Shown piece after piece: positions 54,941 to 62,374 of a stretch of 64,000 nt of DNA. Below the pieces are notes generated by a model. The model was not told the DNA's origin. It worked only from the letters and a program-made list of their open reading frames with translations, and ran no database searches. The stretch covers positions 62,001 to 126,000 of the forward strand of contig JBAQQB010000165.1 in NCBI GenBank assembly GCA_049306275.1, read 5' to 3'. Source of the DNA: JADJTT01 sp049306275 (lineage in GTDB: Bacteria; Bacteroidota; Bacteroidia; Chitinophagales; Saprospiraceae). The first letter of the stretch is position 1. Each line of letters begins with the position of its first letter. The translations under genes and the position numbers were made by a program.

Positions 54941-57178
54941 ATGACCATGTCCAAAATCCGGTTTTTTGCCCTATTGTGCGCGCTGCTGGCGCTGCATCCT
55001 GTCGCTTTTCCTCAAACAGGCCCAAAAGTAGGCGTTGTGCTCAGCGGTGGCGGCGCGAAGGGGTATGCCCACATCGGCGCCTTACGAGTGCTTGAGGAAG
55101 CAGGCTTGCGCGTCGATTTCATTGGCGGCACCAGCATGGGCTCGATTATCGGCGGCTTGTATGCTGCGGGCTGGCCGGCCTGGGCCATGGACAGCATCAT
55201 CAGGGAGACGCCGGTGCAGGATATCCTGCAGGACGTTCTTCCCCGTTCCACACATTCCTTTTTGGAGAAAGAGTACGGCGAGCACTATGCTTTTACGCTC
55301 AGTTTGCCCGATTTCAGGCTGCACGTGCCAGACGGCTTTTCGGCCGGGCAGCGGGTGTTCGACTTTTTCAGCCAGTTGACTATTCCGGTGCATCACATCC
55401 GGGATTTCAACGATTTGCCCATTCCCTTTTTATGTATTGGCACCGATCTGGAAACGGGCCAGCAGGTGGTGATGCGGGAGGGTTTCCTGCCTGAGGCCAT
55501 GCGCATCAGCGGGTCGCTGCCCGTTTTATTGGCGCCTGTTTACTTCGAAGGACGGCCGATGGTTGACGGAGGCGTGGTCAATAATTTTCCTGCCAGGGAG
55601 GTCAGGGAGATGGGCGCCGACATCGTCATCGGCATATCGGTGGAAGGGGAGCCGTACAAGGGCGCCGAGCTGGAGAACCTGGACAAACTGCTGGCTCACA
55701 TCGCCTTTTACCAGACCAATGAGATGAGCGAGCGGCAGAAGGCTTACTGCGACTTCATTATCAAACCGGATGTAGAGGGGTATTCCACTACATCCTTTTC
55801 CGAGATCGACACGCTGATATTGCGGGGCGAGCGGGCAGCAAGAGCCGCATGGGATACCCTCCGCGCCATTGCCCGGCTCCAGCAGGGCGGCGAAAACCCT
55901 GAGCCTATCCACAGACCCATGCCGGTAGTTCCGGATAGTGTGACGATTCAATCGGTCAAGATGGGTAGCAAGGCCAATTTTTCGAGAGAATACCTGTTGG
56001 GGAGGTTCAGCGACCCCATTCCCGGGAAAATGGCCTATTCCAATTTCTTCGAAGGCATTCAGAGCCTGAAAGGAACGGGGCATGTGAAGTACGTTCAGTA
56101 CCGTTTTGACGGAGAGGGGCCGGAGAAAGACCTTTGGTTGTCGGTAGTGCCCCAGAATGGTTACGACAAGAAGCTGAAAGTAGGGGTGCATTACGACGAT
56201 GTGTACCGGGCCTCATTCCTGCTCAACGCCACGATTGAACACGCCCTTGTGCCGAATGGGCACGCTTCGCTGGATGTGATCCTGCTCGACCGTTTCCGCT
56301 ATTTCTTTCACTACCTGATCGACAACGGGCGGCAGCCGAGTCCGGGGTTTACCTCTCGGCTGCACTTCAACGAGTTCGACTACCGCTTGCCCGAGCCGGT
56401 GTATTTGGACAGCGCGCTTACCCTGGAGCGCATCAAGGTGCAGTACACCGATTTTTCCAACAGCCTTTATCTGCGGCTGCTCACCGGCAGCAGCCAAAGC
56501 GCGGGCCTGGGCGCTGAAGTCAAATATTTCCATGCCCGGTCGGGGCAGCTGAAGGGCGATCAGGCACGGCGCTCCTACATTTTGGAAGACGCCTTTTACT
56601 TTACCGGGCAGGCATACTGGAAATGGGACCGGCTTGACGACCGGCATTTTCCGACCACCGGCAGCCGTGGCAGCATTACCGGGAAGGCCACTTATCCACT
56701 ATCGCCCCTGATGCAGGAGGGCGTTCGAACCGGCTGGAGCCTGATGGCTACCTTCAATCTGGAAAGCGCGGTCGCGGTGGCCCGGAGGTGGACCATCCTT
56801 CTGGATACCCGGGCCGGCTGGACCTGGGGCGATGCGCCGGCGCCCTATCTGTTTTTCCTGGGCGGGTACAACAAAAACCTGATCAACCATTTCACGCCCT
56901 TCCCCGGGTTGCCATTTGCGGCGGAGGGCGGCAGCAGGCTGGTTTTGGGACAGGCGGCGCTGCGCTTTCGTCCCTGGGAGAAACACTACCTGAGCGCCGG
57001 TGTGGCTGGGGCATTGCTGGACGACTACCTGCACGGCATGCCCGAAGATTTCAGGGAGTTCTACAGCGGTTTCTTGCGCTACAGTTTCCGGTCGCCGGTG
57101 GGGCCGATCGAGTTGACGTATGCGCTTTCGAATGTGCGGGCGGGGGTGGTTTACTTCAATTTGGGGTATTGGTTTTGA
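54941..57178 (+). CDS. Patatin-like phospholipase fused to a BamA/Omp85-type barrel
   Basis: A 745-residue protein. The ATG at 54941 gives a signal peptide (MTMSKIRFFALLCALLALHP then VAFPQ). The patatin domain (residues ~30-300) has the oxyanion loop VVLSGGGAKGYAHIGALRVL, the nucleophile Ser in GGTSMGSIIGGLYA, and the Asp of PMVDGGVVNNFPAREV. A POTRA-like linker follows (VTIQSVKMGSKANFSREYLL). A C-terminal barrel of ~350 residues (SRGSITGKATYPL, LFFLGGYNKNLIN, YSFRSPVGPIELTYALSNVR) ends in VVYFNLGYWF, an outer-membrane signal. It is an outer-membrane lipase of the patatin autotransporter-like layout. The GTG at 54926 is less likely as a start. Confidence 0.9.
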   Translation: MTMSKIRFFALLCALLALHPVAFPQTGPKVGVVLSGGGAKGYAHIGALRVLEEAGLRVDFIGGTSMGSIIGGLYAAGWPAWAMDSIIRETPVQDILQDVLPRSTHSFLEKEYGEHYAFTLSLPDFRLHVPDGFSAGQRVFDFFSQLTIPVHHIRDFNDLPIPFLCIGTDLETGQQVVMREGFLPEAMRISGSLPVLLAPVYFEGRPMVDGGVVNNFPAREVREMGADIVIGISVEGEPYKGAELENLDKLLAHIAFYQTNEMSERQKAYCDFIIKPDVEGYSTTSFSEIDTLILRGERAARAAWDTLRAIARLQQGGENPEPIHRPMPVVPDSVTIQSVKMGSKANFSREYLLGRFSDPIPGKMAYSNFFEGIQSLKGTGHVKYVQYRFDGEGPEKDLWLSVVPQNGYDKKLKVGVHYDDVYRASFLLNATIEHALVPNGHASLDVILLDRFRYFFHYLIDNGRQPSPGFTSRLHFNEFDYRLPEPVYLDSALTLERIKVQYTDFSNSLYLRLLTGSSQSAGLGAEVKYFHARSGQLKGDQARRSYILEDAFYFTGQAYWKWDRLDDRHFPTTGSRGSITGKATYPLSPLMQEGVRTGWSLMATFNLESAVAVARRWTILLDTRAGWTWGDAPAPYLFFLGGYNKNLINHFTPFPGLPFAAEGGSRLVLGQAALRFRPWEKHYLSAGVAGALLDDYLHGMPEDFREFYSGFLRYSFRSPVGPIELTYALSNVRAGVVYFNLGYWF

Positions 57179-57206
57179 ACAGGATTGCGCCGGATCGTCA
57201 GGATTT
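57179..57206. repeat. Dispersed ACAGGATT-type spacer repeat, copy 2
   Basis: Directly after the stop at 57178, the sequence starts ACAGGATTG and continues with GGATCGTCAGGA, as at 13887-13925. Both copies follow genes for outer-membrane beta-barrel proteins, but with two copies this may be coincidence. Confidence 0.4.
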
Positions 57207-57278
57207 ACTAAATTGGGATTTTCTGCAACCTTTGCCTTATTTTTCACGGCTATTTCACCCTGAAAACCATACCACGCC

Positions 57279-57803
57279 ATGCGCAAAATTTCCCTCTACA
57301 TCGCCACCAGCCTCGACAATCGCATCGCCCGGCCCGATGGCAGCCTCGACTGGCTGTTTGCGATCGACGGCGAAGACTACGGCTATGAAGCATTCCTGGC
57401 CGAAACCGACACCGTGCTGATGGGCGCCAAAACCTACGAAGCCGTGCAGGGCTTCGGCGTAGACAACCCCTATCCGGAGCAGAAATGCTACGTGTTTACC
57501 CGGCAGAACCGCCTGCCCAGCCCCCATGTGGAGTATGTGACAGAAGATATCCCGACTTTTGTGCGGCGATTGAAAGAACAACCCGGCAAGACCATCTGGC
57601 TGGTGGGCGGCGGACAGATCAATACCGAGCTGCTCAACGCCGGATTGATCGACGAGATCATCCTTTTTATCCAGCCGGTTGTTCTTGGAGAAGGCTTGCC
57701 CTTGTTTGCGGGCGCGGGGCTGACGACCTGGTACGAACTCCAGTCGTGTACTTCTTACCCCAGCGGCATGGTGCGGCTGATTTTACACAAGAAAACCGCC
57801 TGA
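57279..57803 (+). CDS. RibD C-terminal/dihydrofolate reductase-like protein
   Basis: A 174-residue protein of the DHFR-like fold. The start MRKISLYIATSLDNRIARPD with GSLDWL, then TVLMGAKTYEAVQGFGV, KTIWLVGGGQINTELLNAGL and IDEIILFIQPVVLGEGLPLF are typical of the RibD_C family, in which the G-G-x-x-x motif binds NADPH. It probably reduces a pterin- or deazaflavin-like substrate in the cytoplasm, which I cannot specify. The thioredoxin-like gene starts 1 base after its stop. Confidence 0.88.
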   Translation: MRKISLYIATSLDNRIARPDGSLDWLFAIDGEDYGYEAFLAETDTVLMGAKTYEAVQGFGVDNPYPEQKCYVFTRQNRLPSPHVEYVTEDIPTFVRRLKEQPGKTIWLVGGGQINTELLNAGLIDEIILFIQPVVLGEGLPLFAGAGLTTWYELQSCTSYPSGMVRLILHKKTA

Positions 57804-57804
57804 C

Positions 57805-58239
57805 ATGCAAATACCCGACTGGCACGCTGACGCTATCGAAGGCGATACGCCCTCCGTGGCGGACTTTCGCGGCGAATACCTCCTGATCCTCTTCTACAGC
57901 ATGGGCTGTCACGGCTGCCTGAGCCGCGCCATTCCCGTCACCCTGCAACTCCGCAAAATCTATCCCGAACTCCGCCTCCTGGCCATCCACACCCATTTCG
58001 AGCGGTCGAAGCACAGCCCGCAGGAAATCGCGGAAGCGGCGGCGAAAATGGGCGTAGACTACCCCGTCTTGCTCGACCGCGGCACGGAAACGGCGGAATT
58101 GTACCAGGCGGAAGGCACGCCCCACTGGATATTGGTGGGAAAAGACGGCGAACTGCTCAAGTCGATCTTCGGCTCCATGCCCAATGCTTTGCAGCGGCTG
58201 GATTTGAGTTTGGTGGAGTTGTTCCAGCCGGCTTCATAG
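57805..58239 (+). CDS. Thioredoxin-like protein with CxxC motif
   Basis: A 144-residue thioredoxin-fold protein without a signal peptide. It has the segment YLLILFYSMGCHGCLSRAIP, with Cys35 and Cys38 as the redox pair (C-H-G-C), then an inserted AhpC/TlpA-like helix (RSKHSPQEIAEAAAKMGVDY) and the cis-proline loop TPHWILVGKDGELLKSIFG. It would act as a cytoplasmic thiol reductase or peroxiredoxin-like protein. It is coupled to the RibD_C-like gene (1-base gap) and overlaps the end of the convergent ktrA gene by 6 bases. Confidence 0.85.
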   Translation: MQIPDWHADAIEGDTPSVADFRGEYLLILFYSMGCHGCLSRAIPVTLQLRKIYPELRLLAIHTHFERSKHSPQEIAEAAAKMGVDYPVLLDRGTETAELYQAEGTPHWILVGKDGELLKSIFGSMPNALQRLDLSLVELFQPAS

Positions 58240-58953
58240 CTCGGTCATCTGTGGGTCTTCCGGAATTTTATTTTGATCGCAGTAGTGTTCAATGGCAGAG
58301 TTGGCGCCGAAGACGACAAGCACGTCGCCTTCCTGAAATTTCATATCGGGAGTGGGCAGTCCGATGGCTTCCTGGGAATACATTTTCCTGCCCAGCAGGT
58401 TTTTCGTTTCCTTTTTCCGGAGAATAGTGATGATGTTCAGCTTGTGCTTTTCCCGGAACTGGCATTCCTGGATGGTCTTGCCAAAGATGACCTGGGGCGC
58501 TCGTATTTCGGAGATGGAGAAGTTTTCATCCACAATAAAATTATCGATCACCTTTTTGAAGTTGAGCTTCCTGGTAAGGCGCTCGGCCGCCTCCTGTTCG
58601 GGGTGCAGGATATGGTGTACGCCCATTGCCTGCAGCACGGTGTCGTGGATTGGCGACAGCGAGCGGCTGATGATTTTGATATGCGGGTATTTTTTCAAAA
58701 CCGCCGTGGTGATGATGGCGGCGCCTTCGTTTTCGCCTATCGCGACAATGGCTACGTCGGTATCTTTGAGCGGCAGAACGGAGTAGGCCAGCTCGTTGGT
58801 GGAGTCCATGCTCACCGAATGGGCGATCTTTTCCTTGATAAACTCCACTTTTTCCATGTCTTTGTCGATACCGATCACCTCATTCCCGGTTTCGGTAAGG
58901 TGGAGCGCGAGCGCCTGTCCAAAATTGCCCAGGCCGAATATGATGACTTTCAT
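58234..58953 (-). CDS. ktrA: Potassium uptake regulatory subunit KtrA (TrkA/RCK)
   Basis: A 239-residue cytoplasmic gating subunit of a Ktr/Trk potassium channel. The ATG at 58953 is preferred because it begins MKVIIFGLGNFGQALALHLT, with the G-L-G-N-F-G nucleotide-binding loop and acid at the end of strand 2 (VIGIDKD). The TrkA_N part runs to about residue 140 and the TrkA_C domain follows (NFSISEIRAPQVIFGKTIQE). It binds NAD(H) or ATP/ADP and opens the membrane subunit. It lies 11 bases after the ktrB gene on the same strand. The upstream extension to 59157 is a Pro/His-rich shadow. Confidence 0.93.
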   Translation of the reverse strand: MKVIIFGLGNFGQALALHLTETGNEVIGIDKDMEKVEFIKEKIAHSVSMDSTNELAYSVLPLKDTDVAIVAIGENEGAAIITTAVLKKYPHIKIISRSLSPIHDTVLQAMGVHHILHPEQEAAERLTRKLNFKKVIDNFIVDENFSISEIRAPQVIFGKTIQECQFREKHKLNIITILRKKETKNLLGRKMYSQEAIGLPTPDMKFQEGDVLVVFGANSAIEHYCDQNKIPEDPQMTEL

Positions 58954-58964
58954 AAGGTTGGTTT

Positions 58965-60698
58965 CTAGTTGATAACGATATTTTCTTTCGGAAAATGATA
59001 GTATTCCCTGTTCATTTGCCGCATCATGCCTACCAGGATGTTGATGGCGCCGATCCTTCCGATGAACATGGTGAGGAGTATGACGATCTTGCTGGGCGTG
59101 CTCAGCGTGGCGGTGATGCCCAGGCTGAGGCCAACGGTGCTGTATGCCGAGAAGCACTCAAACGCCGCATTCAGAAGGCCCAGGTGAGGGTCGAACAGCA
59201 TCACGAAAAACACGGAAAGCCCAAGTACGATCAGCGACAGGGAGATGATGGCGAAAGCGCGGTTGACAGCCAGCGAGCTGACCTGCCGGGAGGCGATCTC
59301 GATCCTGCGCCGGCCCCTGGCGATGGCCAGGATATTGAGCGTAGCCAGTGCGAAAGTACTGGTTTTAATACCACCGCCGGTAGATCCGGGGGAGGCGCCG
59401 ATCCACATCAGCAGCAGGGTTAACATGACTGCAGGCATCGACAGGGCTGCCATGTCGACCGAGTTGAAGCCCGCAGTGCGAGGCGTAACTGCGCCGAAGA
59501 AAGCAGTGGTGAATTTTCCAAAAAATGAAGAATGTTCGGCGAGCGTGTGGTTGTATTCCGCGATAAAAAAGAAAATAGTGCCGATGCCTATCAGCAGTCC
59601 TGTGGTGGTCAGCACGATCCGGGCATCCAATGTAACCAGGCGCACAGGCATGACGAAGGGTTTGCGATTGAAGATCGCGCTGATGCGCCTTTTGAGGTAG
59701 GTTTGGATGAATTTGAAGGCGTTGAAAATGATCTTAAAGCCCAGCCCCCCAAAGATGAGAAGAATGGCAACCACCCAATGCATGCCGTAGTTGAAGCGAA
59801 AGGCGCCTTCATACAGGCTGTTGCCGAGCGTGGAGAAACCCGCGTTGCAAAAGGCCGAAACCGAGTGGAAAATCGAGAAGAATAGCTGCTCCCAAATATT
59901 CATATCGCCTGCCACGGGCTGAACGGCCCAGAAGATCAGCACGGCGCCTGCCAGTTCGAAGCTCAGGGTAAAACCCACAATGCGCAAGATGAGCCCCCAC
60001 ACATCTCCCAGCGAATCGGAACTGATCATGTCCTGCAGGTACATGCCCTCCTTGAAGGAGCTTCCACTCTGGAAAAAATAAGCGAAAAAAGAGGTAAAGG
60101 TCAGAATACCGAGCCCGCCCAACTGGATGAGCAAGAGGATGACAGACTGGCCAAACAGGGTGAAATCGACACCGGTGTTGAGCACCGCCAGGCCGGTAAC
60201 GCTAACGGCGCTGGTGGCGGTAAACAGGGCGTCGATGTAGGAAATGCCGTTTGTGGTGGCCAATGGCAGGGTTAGCAGGAAGCTTCCCGCCAGGATGATG
60301 ATGGCGAAACTCCCGGCGAAGAGCAGCATGGCGTTAACAGAGCCGCTGTAGAGCAACTTGGTGGCGCGCGAAAAGCCGTAGATAAGGTAGATGAATACGA
60401 GAACCAGGTAGCCTTGTTCAACCTGCGGAACAAAGGGGGCAAAGGAAGGAAATACGTTCCGAAGAGCGGCAAAAGAACATCCCACTATCAGAATGGCCAG
60501 TAATACAATGGCTGTGCGGTCCTCCCGCTTTTTTCGCAAGATAGTGACGATCAGCGAGCCAATCGCCAACAGCAGGTAGGCTGCGTCGACCAGCGGCTCG
60601 ATATGCGTTTGCGGGGGCACACCCAGATCATAGACCAGCAGCCCCGCCATCGCCAGGTTGAAAAAGTAGAGCAAGCCTTGTAAATAAGTCAGTCGCAT
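58965..60698 (-). CDS. ktrB: Potassium transport membrane subunit KtrB/TrkH
   Basis: A 577-residue multi-span protein of the TrkH/KtrB superfamily. The ATG at 60698 begins MRLTYLQGLLYFFNLAMAGL. Selectivity-filter-like repeats include SYIDALFTATSAVSVTGLAV, IFHSVSAFCNAGFSTLGNSL, GAVTPRTAGFNSVDMAALSM and AAFECFSAYSTVGLSLGITA, each with a conserved glycine. The GASPGSTGGGIKTSTFALAT segment is typical of the family. At 577 residues it is longer than most KtrB, with extra N-terminal spans. It imports K+, with Na+ or H+ coupling undetermined, and is gated by the adjacent KtrA. A GTG at 60731 is an alternative start. Confidence 0.93.
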   Translation of the reverse strand: MRLTYLQGLLYFFNLAMAGLLVYDLGVPPQTHIEPLVDAAYLLLAIGSLIVTILRKKREDRTAIVLLAILIVGCSFAALRNVFPSFAPFVPQVEQGYLVLVFIYLIYGFSRATKLLYSGSVNAMLLFAGSFAIIILAGSFLLTLPLATTNGISYIDALFTATSAVSVTGLAVLNTGVDFTLFGQSVILLLIQLGGLGILTFTSFFAYFFQSGSSFKEGMYLQDMISSDSLGDVWGLILRIVGFTLSFELAGAVLIFWAVQPVAGDMNIWEQLFFSIFHSVSAFCNAGFSTLGNSLYEGAFRFNYGMHWVVAILLIFGGLGFKIIFNAFKFIQTYLKRRISAIFNRKPFVMPVRLVTLDARIVLTTTGLLIGIGTIFFFIAEYNHTLAEHSSFFGKFTTAFFGAVTPRTAGFNSVDMAALSMPAVMLTLLLMWIGASPGSTGGGIKTSTFALATLNILAIARGRRRIEIASRQVSSLAVNRAFAIISLSLIVLGLSVFFVMLFDPHLGLLNAAFECFSAYSTVGLSLGITATLSTPSKIVILLTMFIGRIGAINILVGMMRQMNREYYHFPKENIVIN

Positions 60699-60866
60699 GC
60701 TACCAAGGACCGGAAAATATTCTTCGGTCACTCATGTGAAGATGCAGGAAAATTTTGATAAAAATCATATTCCAGTCTGACATATATCATTGAAAGACGT
60801 CTAAAACAGCGGTAAACTGGTACTTCAATCAACGCTCAACATTTCCCGTGAATTAAAACGCTAATC

Positions 60867-61544
60867 ATGAAAAGTGCAAAATTAAATTGGTTCCCCCTGC
60901 TGCTACCCGCAATCATCATCGCCTTGTCAATAGCAGCTTGCAGCAAGGACACCAGCATCGTTCCCGCCCAGGATGCCGCAAAATTCGAACTCATGCTGCC
61001 GGCAAGCCTGGAACAAGCCATTCCGCAGGAAGAAATCACCGGCTATTTGAATCAATTGACTGAAATGGACCTGCTTACGCCGGAAGGTTATAAACTGGTA
61101 CCCTTCCAGTTTGCGCTGGATGTGGACGCCACTTCTTATTACGATGGCGCAGACGCAGGCTCGCCCTTTGCCGTTACCATCACCGGAACGGGATTTGATG
61201 CGGAGTTGGGTGTGATCCAGTACTTTGAACGCATGGACATGATGCCGAAAAGCGGCATGCTGGAAGGTGAAGGCCGCATAGTCTTCCAGGAACCCATGAC
61301 CCAAAGTTGCGTTCCCGACGATCCCACCATCTTTTTCCGATCCTTCCCTTCGGAAGTATGGACTCCCCTCCCAAATGGCAACTATCAGGTAGCCGCACCG
61401 GTCCTGATCAAAGGAGGCCTGGAGGAATATGAAGGAGTTTACGGAGAGGGAAGCCGCAACATCACCTTCATCGAAGGGATGTTCGACAAGGGCGCCGGCT
61501 ACTTCCTGGGCTACGTCTATGTGCCCGATCCGGACGTGCGTTAA
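60867..61544 (+). CDS. Lipoprotein of unknown function, paralogue A
   Basis: A 225-residue lipoprotein: signal MKSAKLNWFPLLLPAIIIAL then SIAAC (Cys25). The mature part is Asp- and Gly-rich. It shares a plan with the next gene: a helical start, a FALDVDATSYYDG-type strand, a central GVIQYFE strand with a G-x-G-E turn (MLEGEGRIVFQE), and a strand near the end after YEGVYGEGSRNITF. I recognise no named family. Transcription probably ends at the hairpin at 61568. It likely faces the periplasm or surface. Confidence 0.72.
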   Translation: MKSAKLNWFPLLLPAIIIALSIAACSKDTSIVPAQDAAKFELMLPASLEQAIPQEEITGYLNQLTEMDLLTPEGYKLVPFQFALDVDATSYYDGADAGSPFAVTITGTGFDAELGVIQYFERMDMMPKSGMLEGEGRIVFQEPMTQSCVPDDPTIFFRSFPSEVWTPLPNGNYQVAAPVLIKGGLEEYEGVYGEGSRNITFIEGMFDKGAGYFLGYVYVPDPDVR

Positions 61545-61567
61545 GTTAAATGTTCACTTCAGTATGG

Positions 61568-61602
61568 AAAGGCCACTGCGTTCAATCGCAGGGGCCTTTT
61601 TT
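61568..61602 (+). terminator. Terminator between the two lipoprotein genes
   Basis: A 13-pair stem with one mismatch (61568-61580 with 61587-61599), loop TTCAAT, followed by a run of six T. It ends the first lipoprotein unit, so the second needs its own promoter. Confidence 0.85.
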
Positions 61603-61684
61603 GCGTGGTGAGGAAAATCATTGCAAATGCCCCGATTTTTTTGCAGGTTTTGGGTGGAAAAATTGTTCACTAAAAACTGCCGCC

Positions 61685-62374
61685 ATGAAAAAGAGTATTC
61701 TTTTCACATTGTTGCTGGCAGGATTGACCCTTTGGCTGGGGTGCGAAAAAGATAATTTCGACCTTCCCCAGGACAATGTTCAACAGCCTGCCCTGCAGAT
61801 CCCTACCGACATGGCAGCGCTTTTAAGCGCGGAAGAATTGAATTACCTTGAAACTTCCTACGAAAAGGCCCTGATCAGGCATCGCGACGACGACCTCGTC
61901 CTGCCTGTCATGATCCAGATGGATGTCTACCTGTCCTACCCGGCTGACCGGGAGAGCGGGCCCGGCAACGGCGATGTTGACGTGGCCATCGGCGGTTCGG
62001 GGCTCTGGCCATCGGTGGGCCAGGTAACCTACTTCGAAGTACAATTCCAGCCTAACCCGCAAGGATTTTGGGTGGGAGAAGGGTCGATCCAGACCATGAA
62101 TACGCCTTTCCCGACGTACCTCTTCTTCACCAGCGAACCTGACCCCGGAACCAGCGATGGCTGCATCGAGCAGTACGTGATGTCTGGGAAACTCACCTTT
62201 AGCCGCGGCTCTGGCGAGTTCAGGGGCGCCTCCGGCGAAGCCCTGCGCAAGATCTTCGTTAGTGCAGACGACTACGGCAAAGGCATCCTGATCGTTTGCG
62301 GGCACGTGGTATTGCCGGCAGGGGCCAGCCTCGCACCCTTCGAGGTAGGAACGGAAAACGGCGGCGCAGGCTAG
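61685..62374 (+). CDS. Lipoprotein of unknown function, paralogue B
   Basis: A 229-residue lipoprotein from the ATG at 61685: MKKSILFTLLLAGLTLWLGC (Cys20). Like its neighbour it has a G-Q-V-T-Y-F-E strand followed by a GVGE-like turn (FWVGEGSIQTMNTPFP), and EFRGASGEALRKIFV followed by a final VVLPAG strand. The two genes look like a tandem duplication with strong divergence. It has two Cys in the mature part besides the lipid anchor. No family or function is recognised. It converges with the beta-mannosidase gene, with only a 4-base overlap of the ends. Confidence 0.72.
   Translation: MKKSILFTLLLAGLTLWLGCEKDNFDLPQDNVQQPALQIPTDMAALLSAEELNYLETSYEKALIRHRDDDLVLPVMIQMDVYLSYPADRESGPGNGDVDVAIGGSGLWPSVGQVTYFEVQFQPNPQGFWVGEGSIQTMNTPFPTYLFFTSEPDPGTSDGCIEQYVMSGKLTFSRGSGEFRGASGEALRKIFVSADDYGKGILIVCGHVVLPAGASLAPFEVGTENGGAG

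Noticed and set aside
58954..59157. An N-terminal extension of KtrA.
   Set aside because: Pro/His/Arg-rich sequence that overlaps ktrB on the same strand. The true protein starts at the G-L-G-N-F-G loop.
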